This document shows positions 1 to 12,424 of a stretch of DNA of 64,000 nucleotides, in pieces. Within the stretch, counting starts at the first letter, position 1; each line of letters starts with the position of its first letter. The notes beneath the pieces were generated by a model. It ran no database searches and was not told where the DNA came from. It saw only the letters and a list, made by a program, of their open reading frames with translations. The DNA comes from Xiphias gladius. Its lineage: Eukaryota > Chordata > Actinopteri > Istiophoriformes > Xiphiidae. The DNA is taken from NCBI RefSeq assembly GCF_016859285.1, contig NC_053404.1:23404788-23468787 (forward strand). Reading direction: 5' to 3'. The position numbers and the translations under genes were made by a program.

Positions 1-358
1 GTTTATGTGCTGAGAGAGAGAGGAAGGAAGGAAATCCAAGTAGAGCAGTCGCCCTCTGAGGCCTCTGTGTCTTATTCTGACATTTTCCAGTCAAAACAAA
101 CTGAGTCTTAAATCGCTCTAAAGTTGAATGAAGTTTGGTGCACTGGGGTTTAAGGATAAGAGGACATTTGGTACAAATTACTCATCAGGATTCATGATGT
201 TGTCATAAGAGTTATTTTGAAGACAATGATGACATGCAATGTCATGATAGTTTCAAAATAAAAGTTCAGACATAATTAATGATCAGTTTATTAAACAAAA
301 AAGAGGAAAAAATGTGACGGCTTTTTGTTTACGTGTGTGTGTTTGTTTCTGTGTGAAC

Positions 359-418
<60 letters not shown>

Positions 419-420
419 AG
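1..420. other. Sequence upstream of the first recognised sycp2l exon, with a (GT)n microsatellite
   Basis: This stretch is AT-rich and I see no exon in it. A (GT)n run at about 365-418 ends directly in the acceptor of the first recognised sycp2l exon. The open frames over it translate the dinucleotide repeat into alternating Thr-His or Cys-Val and are not genes. It is either an upstream intron or the 5' flank of sycp2l. Confidence 0.6.
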
Positions 421-3400
421 TTTCAGGTCCAGATGGAGGACTGTTTGCTCCGTGGAGACTCGTCTCATCTGGTTTCTCTGCTTCACTATGAAGGACTGAC
501 CAGCACCACCCTCACCAGACTGGACCAGCTGGTCACCAAGGTAACAGGGTAGGGCGGTCACCATGGAAATGGGTGTGGGCCTGTTTTACCATCTGTGAAT
601 GAGAACCCTGTGTGGTTGTTGTTTTTGTTTCCCTCTCTACAGGATCTGTGTGGATCTGCTTTCAGCAGAGTCCTGGTTGTGTTGAAGTCTTTAGAGATTC
701 TGTCAGAGAACAGAGACGACCTTCAGACGCTCATAAACCACGGACTGCCTGCAAAAGTAATCTGTAATCTTTTCATTTTTAATATGTAATAATCTAGTAA
801 AGTAATCTGTAATCTAGTTGTACTATACTAGTGATAATCTATTCTATGTCCTTTGTAATCAGTAAAACACTGTCTAGTAACAAACAACAATACACAATGT
901 TTGTTCATTGTTGGTTGTTTATTGGTTACTGTGTAGGTGTTGTTTATTGTCTGTTATCTATTTGATATTGTTTACTCTTTGTTTACCATGTAGGAGTTTT
1001 TAATTCTTTATTTGTTGTTTAGGTTTTGTTGTTTATTCTTTGTTTAATGTGTAGGTGTTGTTGCTCATTGTTTTGTTTTTTTTATTATTTGCTTCTTCAC
1101 TGTGTAGATGTTGTTGTTTATTGTTGTTTATTCTTTGTTTAATGTGTAGGTGTTGTTTGTTTTGTTGTTGTTGTTGTTTGTTCTTGTAGTTGGTGTTGTG
1201 GTTTGAAGCTGTCCGTGACCTGCTGACCTCTGACTTCCACAAAAGCTCTGCCCCCTTGCTGAGCCTGACTGAGGAGTTCTATGACTACTTCCTGGTGAGG
1301 AACATGCTGGGAATTAAGTCTCCAGCTGTTTTAGTCACATGTTCCTTGTTCATGTCACCTGACCACCGTACAGGTCAGCTCAGTCTTTCAGCCCATCAGG
1401 ACTCACCGTCCAGCCCATCTAGGTAAGGTTCGGTCACATGACTGTACTGTGAATTACAACGGCCCCACAGGGACCTGATGTGGATCAGACAGCAGGGTTT
1501 GTGGTCAACAGGTATCCCTCCACATCTCAGTGAGCTCTGCACAGGGACGGACAGGTGAAGTCTCAGCAGCCCATCTTATGGGCAGACATTGCTCACGTCA
1601 TCCTTGGCTCCGCCTGGACGAACACTACAGACCAGTCTAAGGTATCTTGGGGAAACCGGTCCATGTCCAGCTTGGCGTTCATGGACCTGCAGAGGGTTTA
1701 TTACGTGGGCTGGTACTTGCCTGCCCTTTCAGCCGATACGTGTGACGGTGTCCTGGGTGGCGGACGATGTGGTGGACACAGAATAAAAGGAAAAAGAGGC
1801 ATCTGTTTCAAAGCTTTTACCCTGTCTCCTCCTGGTTTAAGACTTGGTTTGTGTTTGTAGGACCTGTGACTGTGACGTGGGAACCAAACGTATCGTCACT
1901 CTCTGACCAAACCTTGGTTCCGGAGAGGTGCTGCTAATGTCTAAACCACGACATATCAGACCTGAAACTGGATCAGTTCTGTTTGATAAACACACATGTT
2001 GTTAATCTTATTTCACAAAATAAAACCACATACATCATAGTACGAAACAATATGAAAATAACATTTGGCTAAATGAGTAAATAATTAGGTTACCCACTCA
2101 CTCGGAACTGTGTGAATGCTTCCTGCTCTGAATCAGACTTTAACATCTATACAGTCATAAATAAAACACATTTAAAAATGATCTTTTGTACATAGCTTGT
2201 GATGCTACAGTTACTTTCTGTTTACATAGCTGCTTGCGCTTGATTGGAAGGCGCTACAGATGTTTCCTAGCAACAGAAGTTTCCACTGAAGCTTTTACTC
2301 GCAGAGCAGTTTCTCAACTTTTAATGGTAAAACGGGTTTTAGTAAATGACTGGTTTGAAAGCCACCGGTGGTCATTCAGAACTAAGGAAGGACCTTACGC
2401 TCAAACTGGCAAACTTTCTCTTGAAGTCCTCATAATGTGGCCATTGGGTTCTGGTAAACCAGCATTGGCCACAAGAGATGCTACAGGAATCCATGTTTAC
2501 AGATCAGGTCTTGGATTTCCTCGGCAGCCCTGACCTGTTCCCCCCTCTGCCAGCCACACCTCCTGCTCCTCACTGGTCACGTGGAGTACTCAAGACCATA
2601 GACTTGGACTTCATGGGTCCTGTGCCCTGGTAATGAGTCTCAAGACCCTGGAGGGGCGCTGAAGTTGTTGTCACCATCAGGTCATCCATAAAAGCCCCGA
2701 TGGGGGCTGCTGAAGACCAGGTTTGGTCAGAGAGTCTCTATACACCAGTTTTTCTGTCTGGACAAGTGTCCTTATCTCTGAGGTGAACAGGATCACCGAG
2801 ATGATGAATCCAGGGACGATACTCTTCTCCAGCCAACGTTGTGCTGATGTTGCTGTTGTTTCAGACGAGACTGAACCATTCAGGCCTTTATCAAGTGTCT
2901 CGGAGCAGGAAATCAGTCCAATCAAACCCACATTTATTAGAGCTGCAGAAAGGTCCTGACCTGCGAGGAGATGCAGGGGTTTGGAGGTCAGGCAGAGATA
3001 CTCTTACTTATTAAAAAGTCATTTAGACAGAAAGCGAATAGACCTTGTTTTTGACGCAGCAGATAAGACACGAACCCGTCCTCACAACGTTACTCTATTC
3101 TGATGAGATCCTCAATCACAAGCGCAACCGTGTCCCCTGGTTAGGAGACTGTATGTGCGTGAGTTACTGCAAAGTTCTACTTTTGTAGATTTCTCTCTTG
3201 ATTTTTGATAATATGCAGATTTTGCTTTTATTTTGTTCTGCAACTTTGTTGAATCTGAAACTGTCCGTCTCCCTGTCTCTGTCTCTTTCTCTGCCTGTCT
3301 GTCTGCCTGTATGCCTGTCAGCTGCTGGTTCAGGCTTCTCTCCCAGGTCTGTTCCTACATTTTATGTTTTTCATGTCCAGTCAGAATTTATTCAGTTTGT

Positions 3401-6400
3401 ATTACATGTTGGTCTTTACACTCACCTATCTGTCTACCGGTCTCTCTCTCAGTCAGCCAGCTGTCTGTGGTTCTTCTTCAGTTGGCTCAGTTTGCTTTGG
3501 AACCAGCGATCCACTTTCCACTGAGACTGGAGGTAACAATGGAAACGACCAAAAACACCTCATTTACTTAATGCTCTCTGCTGGTCTGTCCTGGTCTGTG
3601 ATGTGTCCTAGCATCAAGAACTTTTCTGCTGTTAGTTGAATGTTGTCTTTTTTTTTCAGGCCATCAGAACCTTTAACAGCATCCTGGAGTCTCTGAGCCG
3701 AGAGCAGCGGAGACTGATCCAGAACGACCAGAACCAGAACCAAATACTGTAGTACACAACAGAAACATTCTGATTCCAGACACAGACTTCAGCATAAATG
3801 TGTTTTTAATGTGAAAGTTTACAAACTGTGGATATTTGAATATTTTTGTCAGAATCTCGTTTCTGGTCTCATCTTGTCGTCTATAAAAACCACATTTCTT
3901 AACTCAGTGCTGACTGTACCATCAAACTGTCTCTCCAACTGTCTACCAATCGGTCTGACTGGTTACCTGTCTGTCTACCTGTCTGACAGATTGCAGGTGG
4001 CAGCAGCAGTTCTGACAGTTGGAGGTGAGTTTCTGTGTTAACAGCATGTGCCCCCATCTTTCCATGTCACATTCACAGACTCAGTCCTGTTAAAATATAT
4101 TGTATAAAAATATATAACAACTATATATATTACAACTGTTATCAGTGGGGTTAAATGAAGATATAACTGTGATCTGCATAGAAATTTAAAAAAATGAACG
4201 GTTAATGCTAATGTGACCAAGAGGAGGTATGTAAAGCGAGAAAACACCAGGGCCCGGAATAAGGCCCTGAGGAACGCCATGAGTTAGATTAAAGGAGGAA
4301 ATGAAGCGGAAAATACCCGTCAGGCAGACAAACAGAAACCAGAAGCTGCTGTCTCATCCAGGTGTCCATGTTTGTAGTTCTGACCGTTGTCGTTGTTGTT
4401 GAGACTACGAGCTGCAGGTCAGCCTATCAGAGGCTCTGTGTCGTCTGACGCCCAGGAAGGACCGACGGCAGAGAGCCAATCACTGGTTCTCCAGCTTTGA
4501 CATCAGCAATGCCTTCTGCAACATCAAGGACGGAGACTTTGAGGTGGTGAGTGACTCACCTGTCTATCCGTACACCTGTCTGTCTGTCTGGAGACTTGTC
4601 ACTACCCCGGTTTGTCTGAAGGCCTGTCTGTCTCTACACCTGTCTGTGTCTGCACTTGTCTCTCTCTCCAGGACTGCAGACGTTTCCTGAACTTTGTTAA
4701 CTGTAACCATGGTGACCAGAGAAGGTGATAAACTTCATTAAACTTTAATAAAAACAGAACTGGTCTGAGAACTGTTTAATCGGGTTATTTTTCCCCGCAT
4801 TCTCTCTATCAGGGTCTACACCTTCCCCTGTGTAAAAGCATTTCTGGACTCCACTCAGGTAAAACATTTTACCCCGTGGATACAAACCAGATGTCACATG
4901 TTCACTTCATGTTTTCTTCTTCTGCAGCTGTTTCGACCAAAAGATGACAAATTGGACGAGTTCTGGATTGATTTTAACGTCGGCTCAGGATGTGTGAGCT
5001 TCTTCATTGATGAACCTCAGGTACCTAACTGTAGCGCACTGCACCGCACAGTATCAAAATGTACAACACTGTACTACACTATACTACAGTTGGCCGAACA
5101 GTTTTCCGTATGCTGTGTGTTGTGTGTTTTTAGCATTGTGTGTGTGTCTGTGTGTTCATTCAAGGGTTTCCTGTGGGGGTCCATCCACCTGCTGAAAGAG
5201 GACGTGGATCACTACAGTCTCCAGGTCAAAGACGACGGTCAGTCACTTTCATCAAGAATAAACCTGTTGTTCTATTTGACTCTTAATCCTCATCAACACC
5301 TGGACAGGTTTTTTTTTTTTTAATGGCTGACTCTGGATCAGTTTGTCAGTGACAGCCACTGTGTGTGTGTTCTCAGGTTGCACTGGGGCAGAGACTGTCC
5401 TCAGCGTCCAGCTGAATACTCCCATCATGCACCACAACAGCAGAGGTCAGACAGTGGAGCTGAGCTTCAACTGTGAACATCAGAGAGAGCTGGAGGAGGC
5501 TGCTGGGAGAGTCTTCATGGTACCTGTCTGTCTGCACACCTGTCTGTAGATCTGTTGTTGTGGTGATGATGATATATTTATTTATTCATTCAAAAGCAGA
5601 AACTTGACAGGATAAAATAGGATAGAAAACAGGAATTCTTGTTGAAAACATAAAATAAATGTTCACATTAAACAGTAAATTCTCCATAAAATAAATAAAA
5701 CCCACATAAATACAGGAATCTGGTGTCATCTCACGATAAAAGAAGAAAGTATCAGTTGTTAAGAAGATGTTTGACATCAGCCAACAATCCCTATTGATAT
5801 GGAGCCAATATCTCAGTATCGATTGGATATTGATAACCACTTGTTATCGTCTTTGGTGGAAGAAGAAGCAGAAGAAACATGAGACAAACACGACCTTTGA
5901 CTCAGAAACACTAACTTCAGAGTCACGTTCAGAAAATGTACGTAACGACCAATAACTTCGTTTTTTTCCTTTCAGAAAGTGAATAGCTCCCCTGGTGTTA
6001 AAGACACAGGTGGTACCGTCCAGGCCCCCCCCTCTGCTAACAGACACGATGGTAGGTCCTACAGCAGGAAGAAACCGCAGAGCAAGAGTCAGCTGAAGAG
6101 TGAGTCTGTCTCTCATCTTTAAATCTTCTCTCACTTTTAGATGTTGTAATAACATCAGACTATCTTTAATTTAAATGAAAAAACATCTTTTTTTCTCTTT
6201 CATTTACCCATACTTCATATTTCATCCTCCACATGCCAACAAATATAAAACCAAAAGAAAATTTCACAAATCCCACAGTTATGCCCGAGTAGAGTTAATT
6301 TGTCTGGTGGTAAAAACTGTGATCGATGAATCGGATTAGTGGAGATTTTTTTTTCCAAGAAACTAATATCACCAGGATCAATAGCCCCAAAATGGCTTTT

Positions 6401-9400
6401 CAAAGAAAGTCACTATAATCCTACATTATAAAGGAAGACAGAGGGAATAAAATTCTGGTACTTTAAAAAAATGAATAAAATTAACAGTATATAAATGATC
6501 ATTATTCCTGTAGGAGAGATTGAAATATGCAGTGTTTTTGTGTAAAATTCAGTTTAAAAAGTTTAAATGAGATGCACATTTACAGATCTACAGACTGATC
6601 CAGAGTCTGAGGGATGTTTGAATAAAATGCACTAAAATGTATGAATAAGTTTAGTGTGTGTGAGAGAGAAACAGAACACATTTTACATTTACAAGACTGA
6701 CAAAAGAAGAAATCCAACATTTAGACAAAAATAACATCAGATTCTTTGATTTCATGTTTCATGTTTAATTTAGCTGATTCTTCAGTTTATTCATTAATTT
6801 TGTACATTTAAAATGTCATTTCTTCTCTTGTAGCAGATTAAAGTGCAGCTGTAGATGTTTAAATAAACCTGTACTGTAGCTGGTGTTTTCTTTCCAATTA
6901 AAATGTACATGAAGTGGATCTGAAAAGCTCCACCTGCTGGACTCTTTGGATCATTACAGTCACTGTGGACTCAGTATTTAATGGCTTTAAACATTGGTAA
7001 ACCAGAATGGCACTCAGAGAGCACAGACCAAAGTGTTTGACAGTGTCAAGCAACATACACCAGACTTTGGAGAAAAAAAGTTCAAATTCATAGTAAATGA
7101 TCCGGATCTGTCCCAGAATGTAACAGGTTCTTCCCTGGTCCCAGGTCCATCCCTCCACCAAGTTCAGTGCAAATTGGTTCAGTAGTTTTTGCGTAATCCT
7201 GCCGACAGACAAACGGACACGGGCGAAAACATAACTTCCTCAGCGGCGGTAATGAAGATGATTTATTTGATCATTTCAGCCTAAATGAGAATAAATTAAT
7301 TGTTTACATTCTACATTTAAATCTAATTTCAGAATCGAAGTTTGTTGGAACAAAAACAATAATATCCAAACGTTATCTTGATGTTTGTTTCTGTGTGTGT
7401 TTGTTGTCTAGTTTTGCCTCTGTCGTCTCCGAGCAGTGAGGATGACTCCTCTGTAACAAAGGTGATTACACTGAAAACAGCAGCTGAGATAAATAAAGAC
7501 AACGGGGTGTTTAGAAATATTAACGATGAGCAGCTAAAGAATCATTTTCACCCGTCTTTTTTTTCCCCCAGACTCCAGGAAAAAGCAGATCAGAGTATCT
7601 GTTTGATCAGATCAGACACTCGACTCCGACTTACGACTCAGGTAGGACAATTTGCTGGTTTGTCAACACAAATTTCTACTTTCGGCGTCCATGTAGACAT
7701 CTCTGCAGACTGTAACCAGTCTGTAAACGGCAGACCTGCATGGACTCGGGTACAGAGCAGCCAAACTCAGGGTGTTTATATTGTAAAACCTCCAATAATA
7801 ATGGACTATAACAATAACAACCTCCATCTGATTTAAAGACTCAAAACCACCACACAGAGACTCGTTTGTTGCCTTTTTTCATCTCTTTCAGTCTGGGGGT
7901 CTTGCTTCTTGTCAATCGTCTGTTTCCTATGACTGTTTCACAATAAAAGCCAGGTGAAGTGTTTTAATGTGGTGAAGCACCATTAGGACATGTTGCGGTA
8001 GCATTAGCAGTAAGTGAATCCAGCTGTGATCCAGCTGTAGGACAGTGAACGGTGAGTCTGGCTTCAGACACATCAAACAAACAGTTTGATGACAGTCACA
8101 TTGGAGTACAAGCTGCAGCGTTTGAAGGTTTTCTGGATCCAGTGAACTCTGCCACTAACCATGAACCATGCAGAGGACGGGTTGACCATGAATATAATTC
8201 CAAACAAGGTCTGGTTTGACTCTGATGTTCTGTCTGCAGGTGAAGTCTGGACTTGTTGTTTTGAACCTGTCTCTCACAGGTGTTCCTGTGGGGGCGGAGC
8301 TAGAGATCTCACAGGAACACACAGTGGAGTTTGGAGGAAGCGGCCCTCCTTTACGACAGGTACATTTCTTCTTTTATTCCCCCATGAAAATATCACCTGT
8401 TCCCTGTTTCTCACCTGATTTCTTCTGTTGTTTCAGGAAGTCTTCGGCAGTGACAGGAAGAGAGCCGCTGCAGAATCGGGTCTTTAACTTTTCTTTGATT
8501 TCTCATTGATCTCTTTATTTACATTTATTATTTATATTTGTAAGAAATCCATCTTTTATCACTCTGGCGATCTTCCTTGTTGGACTAATCAAACTCTCTA
8601 TGGCATCGTCATTCCCCTATTTCTGTCAAAAGCGGCACTCGTTTACTTTTCGTCAGTTTCTTCCATTTTGGATGACGATTGTTTCTTTGCTCCATGATTT
8701 TTAACTGTGACCACAGTCATAACACCCCTCACACAGAACTGTAGGAAACACTTGCCGTGGAAAAGTTTGAAATGATAAAAACACAATTACTCATCAGACA
8801 AAATTTATAAAATGCTCACAACTGACAAGGACAATTTTAACTTAACGCATAAATTTAAGTCAGAATTATGAGGCTAAATCAATGACTTTAGTTTTCTGCC
8901 TTGAATTACACGTTTGATTTTAAAGAATATAATTCTGACTAAAAATATCATCATCTCAGCTTTTAGAGAAGGATTTATCAGAGCATGACTTGCTTTTTAA
9001 AAAGCCAGATTTGACTTGAATAGATGCCGTGTTTATATAAAAGATGTCATTCTGACAGTATATCGGAAAGACAGACTTTTTGAAAACATTGGCTCGCAGT
9101 CATGGATGCGGAGACTCAGAAATGGGAAAATCCATTCCTGCCAGAGCAAGAAAAAAATCACTAGGAATGGCAAAACTTAAGTGAGCCATTTAAGTTAAAA
9201 AGTTGAGATATCATTTCAAAATTTGCCTAAAAGGACCATTTTAAAAGATGTATTTTTAATTAATTTGTATATAAAGGATGTAATTCTGAGTTAATGTGTT
9301 ATTTTACAGAAAAGACTTATTATGACAGACGCTTTTCCTAAATTGGTGTTTGTGTTTCGGTTGTATGAACTCGTTTTGTATTCTATGCAGTCTTGTTTGT

Positions 9401-12289
9401 GTTTTCTTTGTTTTGTGTATTTTGAAGGCAGACATCAGACCATTCTACACATACAATATGTCCCAAGAAAAAGAAACATTAAATAAATCAAATAAATTGT
9501 TAATAAGTAAAAACTCTGACGGAAATGATTTTCCATTAACAACGACGTCACAAAGGCAGGGCTTCCTCAGTTTATCTGTGGTCAAACTATTGTTTGTTTG
9601 TTTTCAAAACTGATGCTGGTCTTATCTCAAACTGTTTTGTCTGTCTGTGTGAAGGCTACCTGTCAGACCAAACTGAGGGCGCCCCAGCCCAGAAGAGGAG
9701 GGTGGAGCCTCAGCCAGAAGGGGAGGAGTCTAACTTACCAGTAAGAGGTAATTTATCTTTGAATCTTTTGTTTTTATTTCCTTTCAGTGTTAACGTTCAT
9801 GTGAATGTGCTTCAGTGAACTGAATCTGCTGCTCACCTGGTCTCAGAGTGCTCACCTGAGGGGGCGGGACCATCGGTGGAAGAGGAGGGGCTATTTGACA
9901 AAGACGCGGGGCCATGTGTCAAGGGGGAGGGGCCTGTGAATAAGTCAGGAGAGGAGCCAGAGTCAGATCTGACTTCATGCATCACAGCTGCCTTCAAAAC
10001 CTTCAAAACACAACTAGAACAGCACTTCACTGTAAGTAACCACACAGTTAAACAGTTATTGATTAGTGGTTCTGATTATTGGCATCATTTAATAAAGTAC
10101 GCTGTTTTCAGGGCTGCTGGCAGAAGGTTGAAAATGAAGTTCTTCTGTCTCTAAAAGAGTGTCAGCAACACGTCTCATCACTGCTCACAGCTGTCCATCA
10201 ACACAGGTACCGTCCACCCCAACACACCTGTCCATCAACACAGGTACCATCCACCCCAACACACCTGTCCATCAACACAGGTACCATCCACCCCAACACA
10301 CCTGTCCATCAACACAGGTACCATAACATAGATACAGGTAATATACAAAATTGCAAAGTCAATGTAATGTACGAAGTCGCAACATTACATACAAAGACAC
10401 ATAAACGTACTGACTCATTTGTTTGATGTACAAAGAAATATAGAGTCGAGAAGTAACGTACAGACTCACAGAACTGCTATGGAGTCATAATATGAAATGC
10501 AGAGTCACGAAGTAACGTACGAAGTCACAGAGTAACTGTGACGTTATGGGGTAATGTACGAACTCTAACTTTTGACCAGACAACAGCAATGCAGACGATG
10601 CCAGCACTGCAAAAAGATGTATTTTAAATGTCCGCTTTTCGGTACGAACAAACATGACCACAAAGTCACAACAAATATTAAACAGATACACATTCATCTC
10701 GATACAAAAATGGATTTTACTTTCAGTTCTACTTTAAGAACAGGAAGTCCTCCTAATGAACAGCTGATAAATCTCAGGCGTAAACTGGGAGACCCTTGGT
10801 TTTTATGAGTTCAGATGTTCCATGGAACAACGCGAGACTGTCTGCGTGTCCGCTACACAACAACATTTGTGATTCTGTGTTTTGTAATTGTAGGTTATTG
10901 CTGCTGCAGAGGTTTGAAAACAGCGTCACTGATCAGCTGAGCCAACTGGAAGAAAACTCAACAAACCTGAACAACATAAACACACAGATCCTGGTACTGA
11001 GAGATGCTACAATAATGCTACTGTTTTACTGCTGTCGCACTTTAAATTGTGTAAAAAGTCGTAGAAATGAAAGAACAGACAGATGTTTGGGTTCTGTAGC
11101 GGTCGTCAGTTTGTTCATGAACTACTATTGGTCAGCATCACCCGACACATCGACAAGTTGGCAAACTAAAAAATTCTGACACGTTGTTTAGACATCTTAA
11201 CATTTCGAGAAAAGAAGTTTTGTTATTTCAAGGAATATGTCTTAATAGCTCAGGAGAAAAAAAGCTGCGATATTCTGAAATAAAAAAATTAAAATTCCAG
11301 AATAATCTTAAGATTTTGATTAAAAAGTTGTAATAGAGTCCTTCTGCCAAATGGAGTCGAAAGCTTTTTTGAAATGAATAAAACATGCAAATATCTTACC
11401 ATTTTATGTTTGGTGAGCACGTTTGTTACTTAAAGCGTGAAGGGTATATACATGGTCGGTGGTGCGGTGTTTCGGGAGGAGGTCAATTTGATTTTTACTG
11501 AAGATGGAGAGTTCATCCGGGAAATGTAGTATTCTTTTATTTAGAACACTACAGATTAATTTACCCGGACAACTGCTGACAGAGATGCCACAGATGCATA
11601 CTCAGGTCTGATTTGTCCCCACTACTATTGTAAATGGGGGAAATGAGCCCTTTGCAGCAGATGTCAGGAAAATATCCTGACGGTAAAAGGATATTTAACC
11701 CTAACTCTCTCTCTCTGGTTCTGTCCCTCTTTATCTTCCAGAGTTTTTTCCAGTGTGAGATCCAGCAACTGGGCTCCTTCTGTGATGAACACTTGCAGAG
11801 GTCAGTCTGACATTTGACCCTCCTGTTTTGTTAGGATCTGTGTTAGACCTGTTCAGACTGTCACATTTTAGTTTAAAAGCTGTTTTAGACTGTCACGACT
11901 TAGCTTAGTTTGTGTTCAGACATTCAGGTTATGGTTTAGACCTGTTTACACAAACTTAATCCAGATTCTGACAGTATGGACTGTAGTGATGTAGTTAAAG
12001 CCTGTTCAGACTGTCAGGATCTGGTTTAAGTCTGTTTAGACAGAATCTGGTCTGAGATGGCTTAAACCTGTTTAAGCCTTCAGGATCTTGTTTAGGCCTG
12101 TTCAGATTGTCAGGATCTGGTTTAGACCTGTTTGGATTGTTTGAAGCTTGTTTATATCCTTCTAGACTGTATATATCTGTTTAGACCATTAGAATCTGGA
12201 CTGAATCTAAACCTGCAGGACCTGGTTTTTGTTGCCATAGGTTGAAATGTTTGGAGAAGGGAGAGTTGGAGAATCCGTTGAGCCAGTGA
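421..12289 (+). CDS. sycp2l: Synaptonemal complex protein 2 family (SYCP2L-like), 24 exons
   Basis: Meiotic chromosome-axis protein. Exons: 421-540, 643-756, 1190-1294, 3322-3346, 3453-3532, 3660-3748, 3990-4024, 4404-4546, 4672-4724, 4813-4858, 4928-5020, 5165-5237, 5377-5519, 5976-6099, 7412-7461, 7572-7641, 8280-8359, 8437-8479, 9655-9747, 9847-10031, 10112-10206, 10894-10993, 11742-11800, 12241-12289. All phases agree; they sum to 2067 nt, 688 residues plus TGA. Residues 1-265 resemble the SYCP2 armadillo-like domain (GDYELQVSLSEALCRL) and 266-375 the Spt16M-like domain (DEFWIDFNVGSG). A polar linker follows, then a helical C-terminus rich in Leu, Gln and Glu that should form the coiled coil. 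The remembered human SYCP2L matches better than SYCP2 (GDQRRVY, EAIRTFN), and the length suits SYCP2L (about 800) far better than SYCP2 (about 1500). The start is unsettled: ATG at 433 is the first candidate, but an upstream exon is possible. The donor of exon 8437-8479 (GTCTTT) is weak. Family certain, paralogue less so. Confidence 0.85.
1295..3321 (+). other. Long sycp2l intron, content unresolved
   Basis: I see no family exon here. Open frames at about 1555-1860, 2186-2533 and, on the minus strand, 2677-2931 are longer and less AT-rich than the surrounding introns. They could be remnants of a mobile element or processed gene, but I do not recognise their products. A (CTGT)-rich pyrimidine stretch at 3270-3320 precedes the microexon. 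Confidence 0.4.
3322..3346 (+). other. sycp2l: 25-nt microexon of sycp2l
   Basis: The sequence between a TGTCAG acceptor and a GTCTGT donor encodes LLVQASLP plus one base. It is needed to link exon 1190-1294 (phase 0) to exon 3453-3532 (phase 1) and fills a gap of about 11 residues against the human helical repeat. The assignment rests on phase and on hydrophobic pattern, not on transcript data. Confidence 0.6.
3990..4024 (+). other. sycp2l: 35-nt microexon of sycp2l
   Basis: The acceptor is CTGACAG and the donor is GTGAGT. It joins ...NQIL to LQVAAAVLTVG and then DYELQV, in phase on both sides, and matches the SYCP2-family order around the GDYxxQV motif. Confidence 0.75.
6100..7411 (+). other. 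Intron of sycp2l, AT-rich, with a dispersed repeat near its end
   Basis: AT-rich sequence without a recognisable exon. From about 7000 to 7250 it holds a dispersed repeat, listed separately. Confidence 0.6.
7000..7250 (-). repeat. Dispersed fish repeat tail (same family as 33345-33975), inverted copy
   Basis: Read on the minus strand it begins with the CGCTGAGGAAGTTATGTT-type end and contains the TGAACCAATTTGCACTGAA and GGTGGAGGGATGGACC blocks. Read on the plus strand it starts with AATGGCACTCAGAGAG. The plus-strand copy at 33345-33975 shares the lead blocks (GCACCAACTTGGTGGAGGGA) and a trailing TTGGCAGGGGTTTGAGCTCT. The exact class (LINE 3' tail or SINE) cannot be fixed by eye. Confidence 0.65.
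8480..9654 (+). other. Intron of sycp2l, AT-rich, no gene seen
   Basis: AT-rich sequence with only short chance open frames. I see no conserved exon or structured element in it. Confidence 0.6.
10170..10323 (+). repeat. 37-bp minisatellite that copies an exon end and its splice donor
   Basis: About four tandem copies of a 37-bp unit. Each contains CTGTCCATCAACACAG followed by GTACC. The first copy's CTGTCCATCAACACAG is the coding 3' end of sycp2l exon 10112-10206, so each downstream copy re-creates the exon end plus the 5' splice site. Confidence 0.85.
11822..12235 (+). repeat. Degenerate tandem repeat in the last sycp2l intron
   Basis: Diverged copies of a unit of roughly 30 bp carrying TGTCAGGATCTGGTTTAGAC and GACCTGTTCAGACTGTC fill the whole final intron between the last two coding exons. 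Confidence 0.7.
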
Positions 12290-12418
12290 AGAAGGAGAGA
12301 AGAGCCCATCCAATCAGGAAGAGACTTACAGATGTTAAAACTTTTACCGGTATCGGTCAGACCGAGTCCTCGTCTGTTTATAACAGAAAATACTGATCAT
12401 GTTCAGAACGAGAAAAAT

Positions 12419-12424
12419 AATAAA
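12419..12424 (+). terminator. Candidate poly(A) signal of sycp2l
   Basis: A canonical AATAAA lies 130 bp after the TGA stop, in AT-rich sequence suitable for a short 3' UTR. Confidence 0.6.

Noticed and set aside
283-564. Minus-strand frame of 93 codons
   Set aside because: It is driven by the GT microsatellite and lies antisense to the first sycp2l exon.
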